Shown here piece by piece: positions 32,070-40,226 of a DNA stretch of 64,000 nt. Every line of letters begins with the position of its first letter. Position 1 is the first letter of the stretch. The DNA is taken from the NCBI RefSeq assembly GCF_009720525.1, contig NZ_CP043930.1, positions 434,001-498,000 of the forward strand. Direction: 5' to 3'. The translations under genes were made by a program, and so were the position numbers. The notes beneath the pieces are model-generated. The model made no database searches. It saw nothing but the letters and a program-made list of their open reading frames with translations, and was not told where the DNA came from. Origin of the DNA: Gimesia benthica. Lineage in GTDB: Bacteria > Planctomycetota > Planctomycetia > Planctomycetales > Planctomycetaceae.

Positions 32070-32131
32070 GGGCTGCAGTCTTTCTTAAATCTTCAGTTTT
32101 CAGTCGGATTTTTCCAGGCGCGAGTACCGCT

Positions 32132-32743
32132 TCAGACCTGCTCCAATTGTTCCTGTAGCTGATTCAGTGCCCTCAACCAGAGCATCTGTACGGCACCGGG
32201 GCTCCTCTGCATCCGCTCGGCAACCTCTTTGAACGACAGTCGCTGCAGATTGCGAAGCATGATCACTTCCTGGTAGTCAGGGGGGAGCCGACTGACCGCG
32301 TCAGCAACCTGAATCTCCTGCTCCCGGTTCAACAGAATCCGGCTCGGCGTCTCCGCCTGGTCTGGCAACTCCCACTTCATCTGACCAGAGGCTTCTGGTT
32401 GCTGACCAGCGCGATCAATGGAAAACTCACGTTTCACATCACGCTTGGCGGCCCCCTGGTAACGCCGGGCGAAGTCCAGCGTGTTATGATTTAAAATACC
32501 CCGCAGCCAGCCCAGCCATTCCGCCTCGGTCTCTCCCTCGAAACGGGAAAGCCCCTGGTGCGCTTCGAGCAGCGTCTGCTGCACCAGGTCGGAGGCATCG
32601 AACTTGGTTCGCATCCAACCTTCAATCTGAGCGCGGGCAACCAGGGAGATATAAGCGCGGCATTTTTCCAGCAGTTCATTTTCGGCACTGCGATCGCCGG
32701 CACGCGTACGCTGAATCAGCTCTTCAAATTGTGACTGAGGCAT
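32132..32743 (-). CDS. ECF-type RNA polymerase sigma factor
   Basis: A 203-residue sigma-70 family protein with only regions 2 and 4. Region 2 lies at about 25-95 (FDASDLVQQTLLEAHQGLSRFEGETEAEWLGWL) and region 4 at about 140-200 (RLPPDYQEVIMLRNLQRLSFKEVAERMQRSPGAVQMLWLRAL). The long region 2-4 linker (GQQPEASGQMKWELPDQ) is seen in planctomycete-specific ECF groups that are linked to Ser/Thr kinases rather than to anti-sigma factors. No anti-sigma gene is present, and the kinase directly downstream is the likely partner. Confidence 0.92.
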   Translation of the reverse strand: MPQSQFEELIQRTRAGDRSAENELLEKCRAYISLVARAQIEGWMRTKFDASDLVQQTLLEAHQGLSRFEGETEAEWLGWLRGILNHNTLDFARRYQGAAKRDVKREFSIDRAGQQPEASGQMKWELPDQAETPSRILLNREQEIQVADAVSRLPPDYQEVIMLRNLQRLSFKEVAERMQRSPGAVQMLWLRALNQLQEQLEQV

Positions 32744-32822
32744 GACGGACCACCGGAATCAGAATGCAATCTCACAGCTGTGAACTCCCGATCCCTCAGG
32801 GTAATCTGTCGCAGTCAGTGAT

Positions 32823-33689
32823 TCAACGCTTTTTGTACTTGCTGCTGGCCTCTTTGAGCAGTTCTCGCTCCTGATCCGTCAGACTGGCTTCACCTTCGCG
32901 GCTGATTTTTTCCAGGATGGCGTCCACCCGCTCATCCAGGCTCGCTTTGCTCAAACGGGTATCGGGCTCGGAATAGACTTTGAGTTTGCTTTTACGGACC
33001 GACCGGTTGGACTGGAAGCGATCCCACTTCCGCAGCAGACCATTCGACAGATTCCAGCCGTAATATTTGTAGGCCACCCCAAAGGCAGCGCCACCCAGGT
33101 GAGCAAAGTGGGCGACGCCATCGCTGCGGGGATTCACAAAGCCAAACAGATCGACGACCGCATACAGCACCGCCAGCCAGCGAAGCTCGATCGGCAGGAT
33201 GAAAAACAGTAGCACGGTCATCTTGGGGTAGTACATGGCCGTCAGAAAGACCACCGCCATCACGCCCCCCGAAGCACCAATTACAGGGTTGGGACTGATG
33301 GCAACATGACACAATCCGCTGATCACGATGCTGACCAGGTAGAAGACCAGGAATTCACGCGAGCCGACCACCGGTTCCACCATGCGTCCAAACATCCAGA
33401 GGATGAACATGTTGAAAAAGATATGGCCCAGAGTCTGCGTGGAATGACAGAAGCCGTAAGTCAACAGCCGCCAGATCTGGAAACCAGGGAACAGGCTGCC
33501 TCGGTCCAGTGCCAGGAAGTTAATCACGGGAGAAGAGCCCCGACCTTCCGAAGTCGCCACTTCCAGCAGGAAGACAACCACATTCGCAATAATCAGGTAT
33601 TTGATCGCCCAGCCACCGGATGACATGTTGAAAGAGCGGTAATTTCCCTCACTCTCGTGTCGCAGGTAATCCCGACTCTCAATCCCCAT
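32823..33689 (-). CDS. Rhomboid-family intramembrane serine protease
   Basis: A 288-residue membrane protein with six transmembrane helices between residues 30 and 215. Rhomboid landmarks are the WRLLTYGFCHSTQTLGHIFFN segment, GRMVEP, the nucleophile Ser140 in PVIGASGGVMAVV, and catalytic His197 in VAHFAHLGGAAFG. The cytoplasmic tail (about 225-288) is charged and ends KEASSKYKKR. The tail ends in a pattern shared with the M50 protease of this window (SLTPKERQQLNQVSARYRK there, SLTDQERELLKEASSKYKK here). The substrate is not predictable. Confidence 0.93.
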   Translation of the reverse strand: MGIESRDYLRHESEGNYRSFNMSSGGWAIKYLIIANVVVFLLEVATSEGRGSSPVINFLALDRGSLFPGFQIWRLLTYGFCHSTQTLGHIFFNMFILWMFGRMVEPVVGSREFLVFYLVSIVISGLCHVAISPNPVIGASGGVMAVVFLTAMYYPKMTVLLFFILPIELRWLAVLYAVVDLFGFVNPRSDGVAHFAHLGGAAFGVAYKYYGWNLSNGLLRKWDRFQSNRSVRKSKLKVYSEPDTRLSKASLDERVDAILEKISREGEASLTDQERELLKEASSKYKKR

Positions 33690-33781
33690 CGCCTAACGTA
33701 TCCTTAGTCTGTCAGTTCCTGGCCAGAGACATTGTGTGCAACGCTCTGTCATCCATGTCTGTGTCGTCCGTGTCTTTTAAG

Positions 33782-34711
33782 CTATTGAGAAGAGACTTCA
33801 GAAAGCTTATCGCCGGTTGGCTGTTTTTGTTCGCCATACCCTTCGTTGTGCTGGGGCAACTGTCGGGCCAGCTTGCTGACGTCTTCAATCAGTTTCTGCT
33901 GCTCCTGGTAGACTTTCAGCAAATCACGCCGCAACTGATCGGTTTCCTGAAATTCCTCGTTCCGCTCCTGCTCTTCTTCTTCCAGACCAGCAACCAGCCC
34001 CTTGCGCAATTCAACGGGCAGGTTCTCTTCCTGGGGAGCATTGTCGGAACCGATCAACTCACTGACGCGTGCATCCAGTCGCTTCTGGGCAGAAGCCAGC
34101 AGGCGGTTGAGGTCTTCGATTCGATCCTGTTTTCTTTCGAGCTGCTGTTTGCGCTCAACCAGTTGATCCCGCAGAGTTCGCAGGGTTGTGATGTAGTTGG
34201 GGGGCACCAGAGCTCGCAGCCGCCAGGTACCGTTTTGCCATTTTGCTGCTTCACCACCTTCGGGAGGTGTCACTTTCTGCAGAAGTGCACGGTTCGCTTC
34301 CAGGGCGGTTACACGGAACGCACCGACATAAGCGACTCCCCCCGGTTGACCGGGAGCTGCCTGAAACGCGAAGACAACCGGTTTGGCCTCTTCAGCATTC
34401 TGAGATGAGCCGAGCCCGTTATTACTGCCGATCGCAACCTGAATCTCACCGGTCTGCTGATTGGATACAGTCACTGCAGCATCCCAGTAACGATCCCAGC
34501 CCAGCATGACCCGGGTCAGTCGGTTGCGAAGATCTGCGCTCTCTTCGGATTTCGCTTTGATTTCTGCTTCGTTTTTGGCAATCTGAGTGCTGTTCTTCTC
34601 CACTGCCTGCAACCAGCTGCTGCGGACGGCAAGAACCTTGGCTGTCAGTGGTACTGCGACAATCGCTGCCAACACGACAAGCCAGGCGAAGACTACTCCG
34701 GATTTATGCAT
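33782..34711 (-). CDS. Membrane-anchored coiled-coil protein of unknown function
   Basis: A 309-residue protein with one N-terminal transmembrane helix (VVFAWLVVLAAIVAVPLTAKV) and then a coiled coil (about 30-70, with KNEAEIKAKSEESADLRNRL). A compact domain of about 100 residues (DRYWDAAVTVSNQQTGEIQV to NGTWRLRALVPPN) follows, then a second long coiled coil (about 185-290, Gln/Glu/Leu-rich). The C-terminus is polar. I do not recognise a family. The topology suggests a periplasm-facing scaffold. It stands alone, 92 bases from the rhomboid gene and transcribed in the same direction. Confidence 0.75.
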   Translation of the reverse strand: MHKSGVVFAWLVVLAAIVAVPLTAKVLAVRSSWLQAVEKNSTQIAKNEAEIKAKSEESADLRNRLTRVMLGWDRYWDAAVTVSNQQTGEIQVAIGSNNGLGSSQNAEEAKPVVFAFQAAPGQPGGVAYVGAFRVTALEANRALLQKVTPPEGGEAAKWQNGTWRLRALVPPNYITTLRTLRDQLVERKQQLERKQDRIEDLNRLLASAQKRLDARVSELIGSDNAPQEENLPVELRKGLVAGLEEEEQERNEEFQETDQLRRDLLKVYQEQQKLIEDVSKLARQLPQHNEGYGEQKQPTGDKLSEVSSQ

Positions 34712-35370
34712 CGTTTTAAACCTTGATCGAATTCTACGAAACCGGCGGTTTCGTGTGGTGCGTTCGAATTCCTGTAATGAATGTCTGTCTTCTATGTTGG
34801 GTTTCAGACAAAAACTGATGAGCCCTTGTCTGTTACATCGTCTATCCTGACCATCGGAACCGAAGATAAATCATTCGGTATCAATTATTCACGCGTATCC
34901 CGGACAGATCAATTGTGGGGATCAGGAAAGCTGCGAAAAACCGGACGGGACTTTTATTTAATGATAAGTCCCATAACAAATCAGGGTCAAGCAGAAACCG
35001 TAATTATACGCTTTTCGCCGGCCGATAACCGCTAAAACCCCTATAAGCGAACTCCCGGAAAGAGCAGCGTGAGCGTCCCCTCGCATTCTCCGGTTCCGAC
35101 GGGGCGGCCTTTCCAGAGCCGCTTCTGATTGATTTCCCAAACTTTCTTGCTGCAGATTCCGTGCATTTTCCCGCTCAATGGCTTATAAAACATCCTATTC
35201 TATCATCAGAGGTGTATTGAAGTCCTGAATTATACTGACCTTGCGGCGGTCTGTTTTAATACGTTCCGCAGCCCCCGGGAATGGGGACAGAGCAGTCGTT
35301 CAGCAGGTTTTCAGTCGCTGCGAACCTTTTCAGACTTGAACCGTCATTTTATTTATCAGGGAAGCCGACC
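34712..35370. other. Intergenic region before the YkgJ-type gene
   Basis: About 660 bases between divergent genes. An 8-bp hairpin ACGAAACC/GGTTTCGT with a three-base loop lies at 34737-34755, just upstream of the coiled-coil gene start, and could act on its promoter. The frame at 34781-35035 has no ribosome binding site. No RNA gene is recognised. Confidence 0.5.
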
Positions 35371-35814
35371 ATGTCCACTGTCACAGTAAAACGATCCGAT
35401 CTGAAAAGCGGGGAAGTATTATGCAGTTATTGCACGGCACGCTGCTGTCGCTATTTTGCACTACCCATCGAAACGCCGACCACCTGGGAAGACTACGATC
35501 ACATGCGGTGGTACATCATGCACGGCCACAGTGCCATTTTCGTCGATGAGGATGTCTGGTTCCTGATGGTCTACGGAGACTGCAAATACATTCTCCCGGA
35601 TTACCGTTGTGGGAACTATGAAGACCGTCCCCAGATCTGTCGGACTTATACCACCGACGACTGCGAATACGACAATGACGGCACCTATGACCGCCTGTTT
35701 GAGACTCCGGAGCAGATCTGGGAATACGCCCACGCCGTTCTGCCTCCGAAGAAAAAGAAACGCAAAGGGAAGTCCAAAATCAAAACTGAGAACCTTCCCG
35801 TCGTGCACGTGTAG
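35371..35814 (+). CDS. YkgJ-type cysteine-cluster protein
   Basis: A 147-residue protein with a cysteine pattern typical of the YkgJ (zinc/iron-chelating) family: LCSYCTARCCRYF near the N-terminus, then GDCKYILPDYRCGNYEDRPQIC and TTDDCEY. These eight Cys could hold an Fe-S cluster or zinc. The C-terminal tail is Lys-rich (PPKKKKRKGKSKIK). The ATG at 35371 has AGGGAAG upstream. The longer frame starting at 35281 adds an unlikely leader. Function is unknown in the family. hisS follows 83 bases later. Confidence 0.85.
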   Translation: MSTVTVKRSDLKSGEVLCSYCTARCCRYFALPIETPTTWEDYDHMRWYIMHGHSAIFVDEDVWFLMVYGDCKYILPDYRCGNYEDRPQICRTYTTDDCEYDNDGTYDRLFETPEQIWEYAHAVLPPKKKKRKGKSKIKTENLPVVHV

Positions 35815-35897
35815 CACGGCTTCAGTCTCAAAACGAAACCATAACTGAAACTCTCCAGTCAACAGCGATCCGCGAGGATCACAGCCGGTACGATACT

Positions 35898-37219
35898 GTG
35901 AATAAACCATTAATTACCCCACGTACGCTCAAAGGGTTCCGCGACTATCTCCCCTCAGCCATGATTCCCCGCGAACAGCTGATCGAGACAGCCAAGTCCG
36001 TCTATCGCAGCTATGGCTTCAGCCCGATTGACACACCGGCTCTGGAATACACCGAAATCCTGACCGGCAAAGGGGGAGAAGAATCGGACAAGCAGATGTT
36101 CCGTTTCGAACAGGGGGCCGTGATGTTGCCATGCGGTTCGACCTGACAGTTCCTTTCGCCCGTTTCTCAGCGCAGAACATCAACGAGCTCGGCACCCCGT
36201 TCAAACGCTATCACGTCGGCACGGTCTGGCGGGGCGAACGACCACAGAAAGGACGCTACCGCGAATTCGTCCAGTGTGACTTCGATACCATCGGCACCAA
36301 CTCTAATGCCGCGGACATTGAAACGTTGTTTATCATTCACGATCTGATGCTGAAGATCGGCTTCACCGATTTCAAAATCCGCATTAATAATCGCATGATT
36401 CTCAATGGACTGCTCCAGTTGCACAACCTGGAATCGCAGTCGGCAGCCGTCCTGCGCGCCCTCGACAAGCTGGCCAAAACCAGCCCGGAAGCCGTCATTC
36501 AGGAAATGCAGGAGCAGGGGGGACTGACTCAACAGCAGGCCGAACAGATTCTAGCACTAATGACCGCTCAGGGTACGACTGCAGAAATTCTGGACTCACT
36601 GGAATCACAGCTCAAAGGAAACGAGCGGGGTACGCAGGGTGTACTCAATCTCCGTGAACTGTTTACCGCGGTAGAGCGGGCGGGAATCCCTGCCGAACGG
36701 GTGGTACTGGATACGTCCATTGCCCGTGGCCTCGATTACTACACCGGTACGATTTACGAAACCTTCCTCGACCAGATGCCCGGAATCGGCAGCGTCTGTT
36801 CGGGCGGACGCTACGATAACCTCGCTGAGCTGTTTACCACTCAGGAACTGCCCGGCGTCGGTGCCAGCCTCGGACTGGACCGTCTGCTCGCCGCGATGCA
36901 GGAACTCAATCTGCTAAGCGAGGTTTCTACTCCCGCACCGATTCTGGTGACACAAATGGACGCCGCTTTCACCCCCGAATACCTGCGTCTGGGACGTGAT
37001 CTGCGTCAGGCGGGCTTGAACGTGGAAGTCTATCCGGATACCAAAGCGATCAAGAAACAGTTCAAATATGCCAACCGTCACGGCTTCAAAATCGTCATCG
37101 TGGCTGGCTCAGACGAATTCGAAAACCAGCTCTGGCAGGTCAAGGACATGCAGGCCGGTACGCAAACCGCAGTCAAAGAAGAAGAACTACTGGAAGTTAT
37201 CCAGAAGATCCTCGCCTGA
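35898..37219 (+). CDS. hisS: Histidyl-tRNA synthetase, frameshifted
   Basis: A class II aminoacyl-tRNA synthetase that charges tRNA-His. The first frame runs MNKPLITPRTLKGFRDYLPS to MFRFEQGA and then derails. The second frame resumes at VAMRFDLTVPFARF and continues with FKRYHVGTVWRGERPQKGRYREF (motif 2 region), the histidine motif RGLDYYTGTIYE, GGRYDNL and the C-terminal anticodon-binding domain. One extra G in the G5 run at 36113-36117 joins the frames as EQGGRDVAMRFDL, giving 440 residues. No second hisS is visible here, so an assembly error is the simplest reading. Confidence 0.93.
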
Positions 37220-37322
37220 ACCCCCTCATTCTGAAAACAGACTGATCTATAGATATTTACAGTACCACCAGTCATTGGTACCATTTGATCAGTAATCAGA
37301 TCGTTTTCAGATGAGGATCAGC

Positions 37323-37910
37323 ATGGTCATTCGCAGGAATCACTACGAATCCGCCTTTGAGGATTACCTCCGCTCCCAGAAAATTCCGTATGTCGCCGTG
37401 GATGAGAAACGCCGGGCACTGGCCCAGGAGGCGTCAATCAAATCACTGGACTTCATCGTCTATTCATCGCAGGGGCCCAATTTGCTGATTGACGTCAAGG
37501 GACGCACCGAGATCTTTGACGCCCCCACGCGCAGCCGTCGCTGGGAAAGTTGGGCCACCCGAGAGGATATCAGGGGGCTCTTCCAGTGGCAGGAACTGTT
37601 CGGAGAAGGCTTTATCTCCAGCCTGGTCTTTGCCTATCAGTTGCCCCCTGACTCCATTTCCAACAACCTCGAGAAGGTTTATGAGTTCAAAGAAAATCTG
37701 TACGCATTCTACCTGGTTCCGGTCGACGCCTATCAGGACAAAATGAAACCTCGTTCCGACAGCTGGCAGACCGTTTATCTGCATCAGCAGGATTTCCAGC
37801 AGCTCCGACAACCTGTAGAAACGCTCATCCAGGGCTCAGAACCCGCAGAATTAACCGGGGAAAATAGAGAGGAATGCGGTTTTCCAGATGCAGATTCGAG
37901 TTCAGGCTGA
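37323..37910 (+). CDS. HYExAFE-family protein, nuclease-like
   Basis: A 195-residue soluble protein. It opens with NHYESAFEDYLRSQKIPYV, the HYExAFE signature of a planctomycete protein family. It then has SLDFIVYSSQGPNLLIDVKGRTE, where an Asp is followed about a dozen residues later by Asp-x-Lys. The leading Glu/helix, strand-Asp, strand-Asp-x-Lys arrangement resembles the PD-(D/E)xK nuclease core. A conserved-looking aromatic segment follows (RRWESWATREDIRGLFQWQ). The second ATG (37323) has GAGG six bases upstream and is preferred to the ATG at 37311. Function is not established, and no partner methylase or helicase is adjacent. Confidence 0.85.
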   Translation: MVIRRNHYESAFEDYLRSQKIPYVAVDEKRRALAQEASIKSLDFIVYSSQGPNLLIDVKGRTEIFDAPTRSRRWESWATREDIRGLFQWQELFGEGFISSLVFAYQLPPDSISNNLEKVYEFKENLYAFYLVPVDAYQDKMKPRSDSWQTVYLHQQDFQQLRQPVETLIQGSEPAELTGENREECGFPDADSSSG

Positions 37911-37960
37911 TACAATCAGGCGACTGACAGACACTTTTACCAGACTCTCAGAATGACGTT

Positions 37961-38179
37961 ATGAACATACGCACGCGATTCACATCCCGCATCTTTTCCG
38001 CTCTGACCGCATTTGCCGGTACGACGCTGTTTTCAGTGATGACCGTCCTGGCCCAGGAGGAGGAACGCAAGGGGGGAGCGATCGTCCAGTCCCAGACCTC
38101 GATCGTGGAATATCTGATCGTAGCGGCCCTGATTGGCGCCGCCCTGTTCGCCGTCTGTCGCACCAGCCATCGCGTCTGA
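37961..38179 (+). CDS. Small single-pass membrane protein
   Basis: A 72-residue protein with a cleavable-looking signal sequence (FTSRIFSALTAFAGTTLFSV, cleavage near VLAQ-EEE). A short polar stretch (EERKGGAIVQSQTS) precedes one transmembrane helix (IVEYLIVAALIGAALFAVCR). The start is ATG 37961. Frames on the other strand overlap it but lack protein-like composition. Small exported single-helix proteins of this shape occur widely in planctomycetes. Function unknown. It lies 40 bases before the ketoacyl synthase gene and may share its transcript. Confidence 0.65.
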   Translation: MNIRTRFTSRIFSALTAFAGTTLFSVMTVLAQEEERKGGAIVQSQTSIVEYLIVAALIGAALFAVCRTSHRV

Positions 38180-38219
38180 TCACTCTTCGATTTCATTCAC
38201 ACTCAGCCCTCACGTTTTC

Positions 38220-39506
38220 ATGCGACCACTGTCTACAGTATCTGAGCCTGAGCCCCGCAGGATTGTCATCACGGGCATCGGACTGATCACCCCGTACGCC
38301 GTTGGCCGGGAAGCTTCCTGGCAGGGAATCTGTTCCGGCGTTTCCGCGATCCAGCCATTGGATGCATTATCCCAACAGCTGAAGCGTCCCTTGGCAGGGG
38401 GAATCATTCCCGACCCCAGTCTCTCAAGTGCCTCATTACGCAGCTCGACTCCCCTGCAGACTGAGCCCTCTCTAACCCTCGCACTGCAGGCAGGCACCGA
38501 AGCATTTGAGGATGCCGGCCTGGACTTGAACCTCCTCAACCGGGAAACCACCGGGTGTGTCATCGGATCGAGCAAAGGGGGCATGGCCAGTTTTGCACAA
38601 CTGGCCGCGCTCTCACACCTGGATGCATCTGCCGCAGAGCAGGTTCCCCCGGATCTCTGGCTGCAGTGTTTCGCGGGGGCAGCCAGCCACTCATTCGCCG
38701 CCCACTTTAACCTGCAGGCCGCAGCCCTGACCCCGGTCTCAGCCTGCGCTACCGGCTTCTCAAGCATCATGCGTGGTGCCGAACTGATTCAGGATGGAGT
38801 CTGCGACACGGTTCTTGCGGGCAGTACTGATGCTTCACTCCTGCCCGCCGTTCTGGCCTCGTTTCATCGCATGGGTGTACTGGCATCGCAGTTCGATCAC
38901 CCCGCCCAGGCTTGCCGTCCTTATGATGTCAGACGTAACGGGTTTGTCGTCGGAGAAGGGGCCGGCATCCTGGTGCTTGAGTCACTGGAGCAGGCACAGA
39001 AACGTAACGTGACTCCCTATGCAGAATGGTTGACCGGAGGCCTCGGTGCGGATTCCACACATTTGATGCAGTTCGATCCCCAGGCAGAGAGCCTGTCGCA
39101 CCTGATTAACGTTACACTGGGTCGGGCCGGAGTGGCTCACGAGGAAGTCGACTATGTCAATCTCCACGGCACCGGAACCCAAATTAACGATATCTATGAA
39201 ACGCATGCTTTACAGAAAGCATTCGGTTCCCGCGCCGCTGCGCTTGCCTGTTCCAGCCTGAAAGGGGGCATGGGCCATCTCCTCGGAGCAGCAGGGAGCG
39301 TGGAACTGGCGCTGACGCTGCTCGCCATGCGGGACGGAATCGTTCCCCCCACACTGAACCTGGAAACTCCCGATCCGGAGTGCCCACTCAATTACACGCC
39401 CCAGGTTGCAGTATCACGGGAAATCAGAACGGCTCTCAAACTCTCTTTTGGATTTGGAGGCCACCTGTCTGCCGGCCTGGTCCGCAAATGGGACAGCGAC
39501 CGATAA
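38220..39506 (+). CDS. FabF-type beta-ketoacyl synthase
   Basis: A 428-residue thiolase-fold condensing enzyme. It has nucleophile Cys in TPVSACATGFSS, first His in NLHGTGTQINDIYE, Lys/His in SSLKGGMGHLLGAAGSVE and the C-terminal LSFGFGGHLSAGLV. It would extend an acyl chain on a carrier protein. The acceptor motif normally reads HGTGTxxND and is intact, so it should be active. The ATG at 38220 is preferred to the longer frame from 38133, which overlaps the small membrane gene. No acyl carrier protein gene is adjacent, so primary fatty acid synthesis cannot be told from a specialised lipid or polyketide role. Confidence 0.9.
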   Translation: MRPLSTVSEPEPRRIVITGIGLITPYAVGREASWQGICSGVSAIQPLDALSQQLKRPLAGGIIPDPSLSSASLRSSTPLQTEPSLTLALQAGTEAFEDAGLDLNLLNRETTGCVIGSSKGGMASFAQLAALSHLDASAAEQVPPDLWLQCFAGAASHSFAAHFNLQAAALTPVSACATGFSSIMRGAELIQDGVCDTVLAGSTDASLLPAVLASFHRMGVLASQFDHPAQACRPYDVRRNGFVVGEGAGILVLESLEQAQKRNVTPYAEWLTGGLGADSTHLMQFDPQAESLSHLINVTLGRAGVAHEEVDYVNLHGTGTQINDIYETHALQKAFGSRAAALACSSLKGGMGHLLGAAGSVELALTLLAMRDGIVPPTLNLETPDPECPLNYTPQVAVSREIRTALKLSFGFGGHLSAGLVRKWDSDR

Positions 39507-39524
39507 GCTGTCGTAGCTGCGGAG

Positions 39525-40157
39525 TTACTGTTTGAAACGAGCCGACTTCAAAAACGCTTCGAACTCAGGCTCTGCTTTCAGCAGCTGTTCCCGAGGTCCA
39601 GTCAGCTTGAGGTAAAAATCGCGAGGACTGCGAGGGATCGCCACGCCAATCATCCGCATGCCCGCTTCCGCCGTCCCGTTCAGGGCCGGTCCGGTATCAA
39701 AGGTACCGCGAAGATCGAGCCAGATCGCTTCCACGTCATCTACGCGGACAGTCTTCTGAATCGGCTCTTCACCCGGAGGTAACTGAAACTGCCCTCGCCA
39801 GCGCTGCAGGTTGGCCTCGATGCCACCGCCGACCGAAGAAAGAGTGAGTTTTACATCCGGTCCCGCTTTGGGAATCTGAAAGCTGGCTGAGATCATCCCC
39901 TGTTGTGCTGGAGACAAAGGGATCTGCTGCCAGCCGACGGGCACGTCGAACTGAATCCCGTCAAAGACTTTTTCGCCGGACTCAGAGTCTGAAGCTTCAG
40001 TCGCAGCACTTTGAGCAGAACTCAGGGGAGCCGCTTCGGGAACAGGCAGGTCGGCAGGAGCATCTGATTCACCAGAGCCACAGCCCGACAGGACAGGGAA
40101 CAGGCAAATCAGGAATACACTGTGCTTCCAGAGATTCTGAGGTAGGACAGCTGACAT
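39525..40157 (-). CDS. Lipoprotein of unknown function
   Basis: A 210-residue exported protein with a lipobox (CLFPVLSGCGSGES), so it is lipid-anchored. A Ser/Ala/Pro-rich spacer (about 30-60) follows, then a globular domain beginning FDGIQFDVPVGWQQIPLSPAQ and ending EFEAFLKSARFKQ. The FDVPxGW start is seen in other uncharacterised planctomycete exported proteins. The second in-frame ATG at 40157 has GGGAG at good spacing and is preferred to 40172. Convergent with the ketoacyl synthase gene. Function not known. Confidence 0.8.
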   Translation of the reverse strand: MSAVLPQNLWKHSVFLICLFPVLSGCGSGESDAPADLPVPEAAPLSSAQSAATEASDSESGEKVFDGIQFDVPVGWQQIPLSPAQQGMISASFQIPKAGPDVKLTLSSVGGGIEANLQRWRGQFQLPPGEEPIQKTVRVDDVEAIWLDLRGTFDTGPALNGTAEAGMRMIGVAIPRSPRDFYLKLTGPREQLLKAEPEFEAFLKSARFKQ

Positions 40158-40226
40158 GAAAGACTCCCGCATGAAGACAGAATAAGGTTATACACCTATC
40201 CTAATCATTCAGCGAAAGTCAGTCCA

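Noticed and set aside
34781-35035. 84-codon frame on the plus strand in a long intergenic region
   Set aside because: No ribosome binding site and no recognisable motif; probably chance in AT-richer DNA.
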